Part shown: piece by piece, positions 36,532 through 45,500 of the stretch
Layout of the letters: each line of letters opens with the position of its first letter
How positions within the stretch are numbered: the stretch's first letter is position 1
Assembly: GCA_963575745.1 (NCBI GenBank)
Contig: CAUYUJ010019911.1
Span: 42,501 to 106,500, forward strand
DNA: 64,000 bases
From: Prorocentrum cordatum
Lineage: Eukaryota > Sar > Dinophyceae > Prorocentrales > Prorocentraceae
Direction of reading: 5' to 3'
Notes under the pieces: generated by a model
Databases searched by the model: none
The model's input: the letters and a program-made list of their open reading frames with translations, nothing else
Told to the model about the DNA's origin: nothing
Translations under genes and position numbers: made by a program

Positions 36532-39500
36532 CTGATTGTTGTCGTTGTTGTTGTTGTTGTTGTTGTAATTGTTGGTGTTGTTGTTGCTGCTGCTGCTGTT
36601 GTTGTTGTCGTTGTCGTTGTTGTTGTTATTGTTGTTGTTGTTGTTGTTGTTATTATTGTTGTTGAGTTCCCATTACGGAAGAACTTATTCTTATTCTGCG
36701 TCATCTTACCGTTCTTCTTATTGTGCTTCTTCTTCTTCTCATCCTTCTCCTCCTTCTTCTTCCGTCCTCTCCCCTCCTCCCGCTCTCTTTCCCTCCCTAC
36801 ATCTGCTTCTCCTCGGCTTGCGACTTGGTCAGTCCTATCCCCATTCACATTCCCATTCCTCCTTTCGCCTCCTTTCTCCTCATTTCTCCTCCTTTCTCCT
36901 CCTTTCTCCTCCTTCCTCCTCCGTCCTCCTCCTTCCACCTTCTGCTCGTCCTCCTCCTTCCTCCTCCCTCCTCCTTCTCGCCCTCCTCCTTCTCCTCCTT
37001 CTCCTCCTTCTCTTCCTTCTCCTTTTTCTCTTCCTTCTCCTCCTCGCTCCTCCTCGTCCTCCCTCCTCCTGCATCCTCCCTCCCTCCTTCTCTCGGTCCC
37101 GCTTCCTCTCCCTCCTCCCTCCTCCCTCCTTCCCCTCCTCCTCCTCCTCTTCCCTCTCCCTTTCTCCCTCCTTCCTCCTTCCTCCTCCCTCCTCCCTCCT
37201 CCCTCCTCCCTCCCTCCTTCCTCCTCCTCCTCGTCCTCCTCCTCCTCGTTTTCTTCTTGTCTCATGGCCTCATGCTCTCTCTCTCTCTCTCTCTCTCACT
37301 CCTCTCTTCTCTTTTTTTTCCTTTCGCCTCGGAAATCTGGGCGGCCAGTCTGCCGTTCTTTGGCCGCAGGGGTCCTGTCCTGGCCTAGCCCGTCTCGTGT
37401 CTCCCCATTCTCGCACGCCCTTTGTGCCTAGCATCTCCTTCTCTCTTGCTCTGTCTCCCTCTTTCGCACCCCCACCCTGCCCCCTTCCCTCCCCTCCCCT
37501 CTCCTCTCCTCCCCTCCCATCCCCTACCCCTCACCCACCCCTCTCTACCTCACGTCCTCCCTGCCTCCCTCCCCCTTTCCCCACCCCCCTCCCCTTCAGA
37601 GGACATAGTGGTGGGTCAGTGAAGAAGGGAGCCGTCACAGCACAGGATCCGCCGGCTCCATCAAGTCGGGCCACGTGGCCGTGCACGTGGGCGCACAGGA
37701 GTCGAAGGTGAGAAAGCCCCAGGGCACGAGATGCCTCGGGAACCTTGGCACCAGAGACGCTCTCGAAAGGCATCGGAGGGGCCTTGTGCGGAAGCCCCCT
37801 CTCGTCTTCCTCCTGGTCGCTGGGCGTTGTATTGTGCTGCATTCCTCTGAGCGCTTCTCTGGGCCCCCCGGGCCCCCGATCCCGAATTTCTGCTTCGTCG
37901 GTGATGAATGGCCAGGGCCTTCGACACCGACGCATCTCGTGTAACGCAGGTTCCTCCTCCTGCTGCCAGTCCCCCATCCGGCCATCCGAGGCCGTGTTCA
38001 TCGGCATTTCCACATCATTTGTCACGGCTTGGAGCACCCACAATGCTCGCGCAGCCGCATTGCCACGGCCGCGGCCGCGAGAATCCAGCAACTGATCCGA
38101 CGCCAGGGGGATCTCCAGGATCTCATCGGGCAATTGCAGTTGCCCGAGGGGTGACCTTTGTGTGCGACTCTCCTTTTGGTGACGTTCAACCGGCTGGGCT
38201 TGATGGATCTTTCTCCTGAGGAGCAGCGGATTTCTCCTGCCCCCCGCGGCCAGACCAGCTTTCTTTCGTCCCTGGTCTTGGCCGCCTGCGTCCCCCCCTC
38301 TCTGGGCCCAGCGTGCTCCCGGCCCCCCCGCCCGCGGAGGCCAGCAAACGCTTCCAGGAGCTCGCGCAGGCGTACCAGGCACCCGCTGGCCGCTCCCGCG
38401 GGCGCGCGGGGGGGGGGGCCCGGGCATGTGCGCTCCGGTCTCGGGGGTCGGCTCCGCGCCCTCCTCGCCGCCGCGAGTGCTGCGCCGACGCGGCCGCCAC
38501 CCTGCGGACTCCTCGCGGTCGCGGGCGGCTCCTGCTGTTGGCTCTGCTGCTGCTCCTCCTCCTCTTCGTTCTCCTCCTCCTCCTTCCTCCTCCTCCCCCT
38601 CCCCCTCCTCCTCCTCCTCCTCCTCCTCCTCCTCCTCCTCCTCTCCTTCCCCTCAAGCCGCCTAGTTGCCCGAACCCGCGCGGGGCCTGCCTCCGCGCGC
38701 TCGGGCCGCGCGCGATACACGAGCAGTTCTAGGGCCAGCGGGAAGGGCCCGCCACTATCACCGCCCGTGGCTTGAAGATATCGCAGCAAGACGACGAACG
38801 CTACACATATACCACGGGGAGAGGCGGCCCCAAGGCACCTGCCAGGCCAGGCTGGGCGGAGCGCTTACCAGATGCCAGCCAGAACGCTTCCCGCGCGCCC
38901 GAAGGGCCAGAGGGGGCGAGTGCAGAGGGCTATCTTTAGGGCAGGGCGGCCCTGTCGGAAGTCACCCCCTCTTCCACGACGCGGGGGGGAGGGCTTCGAA
39001 GCATCATGGAGGATAGGGAGAAGGAAGGGGGATAAAAGGGGGACCACGGGAGAGGAAGGGGGAGACGGATCAGGAACAGGTGCTGGATAAACACATGGAT
39101 GAGGGACAATAGCAAGAGAAACAGGAGGAGGAGGAGGAGGAGGAGNNNNNNNNNNNNNNNNNNNNNNNNNNNNNNNNNNNNNNNNNNNNNNNNNNNNNNN
39201 NNNNNNNNNNNNNNNNNNNNNNNNNNNNNNNNNNNNNNNNNNNNNTCTCTGACAGGGGACCCTACCTTCGAGAAGGACCTTCGGGCATCCTCTTTCTGTC
39301 TTCAGTCCGACGGCACAGGGGTCAGTTCCGTTGGGCGGGCTGGGCTGGCGATCTGGTCGGGTCGGATCCCTTTTGGTAGTGTCTGATGTGTTCGTGCAGG
39401 CCTTCTCCAAGCAGTAGACGGTCTCTTCCGTCGCATCCCCGCCCCCTCTTGTTTAGTTTCTTCTCTTTCTCCTCCCCTTCTGATGCCGCTGGGCCGCTGT

Positions 39501-42500
39501 ACCGCACACGGTATAGGATGGTGGGAAGGGCCGAGACGATGGTTCCAAAGGGCGCGCGGGGCAAGTATCGGCGACGAGACGAGGGCCAGATGCAGCTGCG
39601 AACGCAGCGCAAGGGCGATCGAGCGCGAGGGGGACTAAATCAGTGGGCGGCGCGACGGCGATGGCCACGACGGTGGCGGCAGCCGTGGCCTCTGTCCCGA
39701 CCGGTCTCGCGAGCTGGCGGGTTTCCCGTCCTCCGCTCCTGCCCCACACCTGCGGGGCTGGCTCATTCGGGGCTGCTCCACATTCTTGCCCCCACCTCCC
39801 TCCTTCCTTCTCCTCCCACTCGCTTTCCTCCCTTCTTGGCTTTCGGTCTTCAGAGGAAGGCCCTCCCCCCATTCCACTTCGAGGTGGGCCTTGCGCCGTT
39901 CCTTTCCTTCTTCCCCCCCCTCTCCCAGCAGAGGCCTCCCAAGATGGGCCCCTTCGTGGCAGGCCCTCCCTCATCAGATTACTCAGGAGCGACAGAAGGA
40001 CGCACACAGACATGAATCCACGCTGATCTCGACAGTACGCGTTGCGCGAACGTTCGTAACACGAGGCTGGCCTCCCGGACTGGGGGCCACATTCTTGTAC
40101 GTGGCTGGGCTCGTTCTTCCCCTGCGGGCTCCCGAATGACGCCTCCCACCCTCGGAGTCGGCCGTCGTCCCACGCCGAGCCCAGATCTTCGGCGACTCGG
40201 CCTCTTCGAGCCGCCGCCCCGCGGCCGTCTCGACCGCCCTCCCTGGGGCGTCGTCGCTTTCCTCCTCCTCCTCCTCCTCCTCCTCCTCCTCGTCATCCTC
40301 CTCCTCCTCCTCCTCCTCCTCCTCCTGAAGGCCCCTGGTTCGGGAGAGAGGCAGCCCCTGGACGTCGCGAGCGGGGACAGACCTCCGGCGCCATCTCCCC
40401 TCTGGGCGCTGAAGCAAGGCGCACCTTCTGCGCCGCAGCGGGGCCACAGAAGGGGCCTCCTGGGGCCCCAGAGGGGCACGAGCGGTGTGCGTTTTTCTCC
40501 TCCTCGCCCACCCATCGCCCCCCCATGAGGTAACGCCCGAGGCTGGAGGTCCGGACCCATGGAGTGGAAAGCCCCCGTATCATTTCACCAATCCCCAGCC
40601 CCACCGGGCCATGGTGTCTCAGCCCCGCCATTACCACCAGCCCAGTTGGGGATGGGCCCCTCGGCACCCGAACGAGACAGCCAGTGAGGATGGGGATCGC
40701 TTAAGCGATGCAGGAAGTCGGCCCCCAGGTCCAGTTTATGGGGGAGCGTTTCGACTCGAGTCTCCAGGCGGGCCCAGCCGTGACGGCGGGGGCGCCCCAG
40801 GAGGCACGAACAGATGGGCTCCAGACCTAGACGCCTTGGCCCTCGGTTGAGATGTTCGTTTCGGGGACCTTCCTGGCTCTAGCTCGACCCAGGCTCGACT
40901 CGAGTTCGACTCAAGCCGACGGGCGTCCGACGCAGCATCGACGCATGCGTGGAGCGAGTGGCTTCGGGAATGTTCCAGGAACGAGCATCAGACTCGATCC
41001 TTGGTGCAGAGCTTCTGCGGGCGCCCTGCAGGTGCTAAGCGACGCGAAGCTCTGGGAGCGCTACGACAAGGACCTCCCTCTTTGCAGAAGGTAGAAGCCT
41101 TAATTGACCCGGGAGACAAAACGAGGATCAATGTTCATGAGCGTTGTTGGTTTTCAGCGGCAGAGATGGAGCCTAACTGGTTTGAACTCTCTCCTCTGCT
41201 GTGGCCGCGAATCCACCATCCAGGGAACTGGCAGCAGAGGCCTGGGAAGGAACGGAATCATGTGATGATGTTGCAGTGCGTCCTGCGACAATCGGCCAGG
41301 GAACAGAAATTGAGGTCCGCGTGGATTTCCTGGTTCTGTGCTGGGCCCCTCTGGCGGCGCCTCCGGCGCCGATCCAAGAAATCCACGCGGAGCTCCGAAC
41401 GTTCGAGTAGGAGATCCACTACATGACTGATTCGCCCCAGGCCCCAGGATTTGTCTTCTCGTGGAACCTGCGGAAAAATCGAGTGCAAGGCAAGTCAATT
41501 CTGTAGTCGATCTCCTGCTCGAAACGTTACTGTCTGTGCCGTTTTCTCTTCTTCTAGGCAAGTCCTGGCTGGGACCCCCGTGTACGGGCTTCCCATACTT
41601 CCGAATTATGGAAAACCCATCGGTCGCCAGATTCCCCAGGGGTTTCTGGCGATCTTGGGGTTTCCCAGGATTCGCAGGCCTTCGACAGTTCGGAATTCTG
41701 GGGAACCCATCGATGGACGACTGCAGGGACACTCCCCCCTGGCCGCCCGCCGAGCCCGCCGAGAGAGGCCGCTGGCGTGCTGGGGGCCCGCGCGCTGTCG
41801 GGTCGGACGCCCGTCCAGTCGTCGACTCGGGACGGAGCAGGTACGGAAAGCGTGGGTACGACTCGGGTACAGCCAGGGCCCCGGTTGAGGAGAGCTCGTT
41901 AGGGGTTGGGCCCCGAAGCCCAAAAGATGGATTGGAATCGCCAAACCAGGTCTGCCGCAGCTGGTGCTTTTCGGGTGATGGCAAGGCCGGTTAGTGGAAG
42001 GGGACGGGGGGGGGCGTCCCCAGTACAGATCACTAATCCAGGTTCCACTAAACCCAGTCCTGCCATCGCCTGAACGAAGACCAACCGCGAGGACAGCACA
42101 ATCCACCTCTGGAGGTTTCCGCCGAAGGGCCTAGGCGACCCGTCCTCCTCCTCCTCTTCCTCCTCCCTTCCTCCTCCTCCTCCTCCTCCTCCTCCTCCTC
42201 CCTCCTCCTCCTCCTCCTCCCCCCTCCTCCCCTCCCCTCCTCCTCCTCCTCCTCCCCTCCTCCTCCCTCCTCCTCCCCCTCCCCCTCCTCCTCTCCCCCT
42301 CCTCCTCTTCCTCCTCCTCCTCCCTCTCCTCCTCCTCCTCCTCCTACTCCTCCTCCTCCTCCTCCTCCTCCTCCTTCTCCTCCTCCTCCTCTCCTCCTCC
42401 CTCCTCCTCTCCCTCCTCCTCCTCCTCCTCTCCTCCTCCTCCTCATTCCTCCTCCTCCTCCTTCTCGCTCCTCCTCCGCCTCCTCCTCCTCCTCCTCCTC

Positions 42501-45500
42501 CTCCTCCTCCTCCGCTCCTCCTCCTCTTCCTCCTCCTCCTCCTCTTCCTCTGGTCGCCTACGGCCCTGGGGGAAACCGTGCACGCCCGTCCGGTCGTCGA
42601 CTCGGGACGGAACAGGTACGGAAACAATAGGTACGAAGACCGACCGTGTGGTCAGCACAACCCACCACCACTCGACCTGGCGATCCAGGGGGTTCCTGGC
42701 TTGGGGTGGGGGTGGGTTCTCGCACCGAAGAACCACCCCCACATCCAGCGAGGGCTCTCTCGATCACCAGGTCGGGAGTGGGGGTCCTGGCGTGGGCTGT
42801 GGGTTGGGGGTGGGTTGAGCTGTCCTCAGACTGCAGTTCCTGTCCACGTTGAGCAGGAGTCGCTGTCGGAGTCGCCGCGGACGGTGTCCACTTGTGACAA
42901 AGAAGGCGCTTGCTCAACAGCGGCCGTTGCCAGATTTGGACAACGTCTGCTGGTGGGCATCGTGCCCATTTTTCCCGTACACATTCCCAGACATCCGGCG
43001 TCTCGACTTCTTCGAGACACGGGCCCCCGACCTCGCAACCACTTTCGCCGCACTGTTTTTTCTCATCTCGCGTCGTTTCTTGACGGTCCCGGGGCCTGGC
43101 AAGGGCCCCGGGAGGTTGAAAACGATGGCAGGACTGTGTGCCGATGCTCTGCGAGCCGCCAGGTGCCTGAGTTTCGGACGTGCCGATGCAGAAGCTGCGC
43201 CGGCGGCGGAGGGTCTGCGCGGGGCGAGGCCGGCCGAGCGGCCACCGAGAGGCCCGCGGTGTGCCGAGGCCGCCCCCGTGGGGGAGGTCCGCCGTGGAGC
43301 CGCCGGGCCCCCGGAGGAAGCGGGCCCAGAGCTTTTTCGCCCTCTGCCGCCCCCTCCCGGCGGCCCGCTTCAGACGTTTCTGGGATCGTCACCACCCACC
43401 AGGCCACCCCAACCCAACCCGAAGGCCGCAATGTGCCCTCCACTTCCAGTGTGGGGGGGGTCGGGGAACATGGGAAAAGCAGAGGGAACCCGTACCCCCC
43501 CCCCCAACCCGACATTCGGGTCAAATTCGGGTCTTCGGGTTGGGTTGGGGTGGTCTGGTAGGTAGCCAGATCGGAGGTTGATAGACCTCCTACCCTGACG
43601 CGTCGATTAGCGAATTGGCCGTTCTCTGTTCGCGAGAGGGCGTCGCGGCCGTCATTTTCGTGGGTCCAGGTCCGTCGGTCTCGGTCTTAGGCCGTTTTCA
43701 CTACAGGGTGGTTTACTAAATGGAGGATTGTCCACCGCCGATAGGACGAGGATGAATCCCCAGGGGCAACGATAGGGGGGGGATAGGCATAGGGGGGGAT
43801 GCATCGACCCCCAATCGCCCATTGATCGCCGATAGGGGCCCGATAGCCCCACCCTGCCCAGGAAGGAGCGGGTTCACTATCGGGGGCCTATCGCCAATCT
43901 ATCGACGATGTATCGCCGATCTTAGGTCGATGCATCCCCCCCTATGCCTGTCACCCCCTAGCGTTGCCCCTCAAATCCGTTCCAGAGCGTTCTGGAACGC
44001 TCTCAGAGCGTTCCGGAATGCTCTGAGAAGGCCGCGGCGCCGGAGGAATCCTCCAGAGCCTCTGGATCTCAGGGATTCTAGATTTATCCTCACCCGAGGT
44101 TATCCTCGTCGTTGCTTCGTCTTACCGCTGCTCCCTGCCTTGCCCGCGCTTCTTTGTCGGCCCATCCGGTGGTCCGAACATGAGTGCGCTGTATTTTCCG
44201 CTCCTGCTCGCGCTTGCGCACCGCCTGGTTTATGGTTCGGGTTGACCCAGAAGGGGGTCCAGCGACAAGGGGGTGGTGCAATAGATTTGGTGCAATAGTT
44301 TTTTTTTTGTTGCAATACTTTTGGGGCGTGCAATACGTCGCGGGGCGCAAATGTGCTGTTGCATTTTCGCGTGCAATGCGTTACTCGCAGTACCATGCGA
44401 TACAGTCCTGCGGCTCAGTATAGTTGCAGTACAGTTGCACCATATCGATTGCACCACCCCCTTTCAGCTGGACCCCCTTTTGGGCTTCCCAAAATGGCTT
44501 GTCTGTCTGTCTGCTCTTCGCGCCCTCGGGCAACTTCGTGGGTGCTCGGCGGTGGCGCCAGGCGCCAGGCGGCGAGAGCGCACGAGAGGGCGGCCGGACG
44601 GGACACTGGGAGCGATCGAGAGGTGCGCGGCTCTCGTGAGCAACGTCAGTCAAGGGCACAACAAAACGCCCCTACCCTGGTCTACGAGGCGCTGTGCGCT
44701 GAAATCGCGGTGGGCCGACAGGGTCAGCCCTGCGTGATGTGCGGCGTCCTGGCGGCTCTCTTGGCTCTGTGGGGTTCCCGGGAGGTACAGACCGCGCACT
44801 TGCAACCCAGGGGTAGGGTCGTCTTTTCTCATCCTTCAGTCAGGGGGGCACAGGCTCAGGGCTCAGGGGGGCTGTGTCTCGGAAGCTGGGCGAAGGCTGG
44901 CAGATCCGTGGCTGCTGAAACGGTCTTCCTGGAAGGGAGGTAACAAATCCCCGGACCGGAAGAAAGCTCCGCGCGCTGAGCAGTGAACGGGCTGTTTCCC
45001 CGGAAGGAAAGAGACAATTTCCTGGAGCTCCGTTTTAGCAGCCGCGGGTCTGCCAGCCTTCGCCTGGCTTCTGAGGGTCCGCGGGGAGTTTCGGGGCTCG
45101 AGGTTCGAGGTTTTCGGTGGTTTTCTTTTGGCTCCTCGGCGGCTGCCCAGCCTCGGGGTGCCCCCCAGCGGCTTTGCCGCGCTGGGAGCGTTCCCGGGGG
45201 TGCCCAGATTGTCCCGAGCGGCCGCTGGAGAGCCGAGGCATGGCCCGAAGGCTGCTCCGGGTCACGGGCAACGTGAGGGGGGCATGGGCTCAGGGCTCAG
45301 GGCTCAGGGGGGGGAACGCATCGACCCCCCATCGCCCACTTATCGCATATAGGGTCCCGGAAGCCCACCCCTCCCAGGAACCTGCGGTTCCTTCTCATTC
45401 GGGGGCCAATCGCCGATCTATCGGCGATGTATCGCCAGTTCCGGGTCGATGCTTCCCCCCTGAGCTGGGTCCCCCCCAAATGTTCCCCACCAGGCTCAAG

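Noticed and set aside
36333-37711. Long Val/Leu/Ser/Pro and Glu/Arg frames
   Set aside because: Derived from TTG and CTC repeats.
37531-38427. 298-codon minus-strand frame
   Set aside because: No recognisable motif, opposite strand to all supported genes, and overlaps DnaJ exon 3.
41071-41097. GT donor at 41091 for DnaJ exon 4
   Set aside because: Good consensus, but it would add DLPLCRR after YDK and put exon 5 out of frame; the GA donor at 41071 keeps phase and family length.
43063-43524. Ala/Gly/Arg-rich frames around 43.1-43.5 kb
   Set aside because: High GC, several overlapping frames, no motif; partly covers a TIR element.
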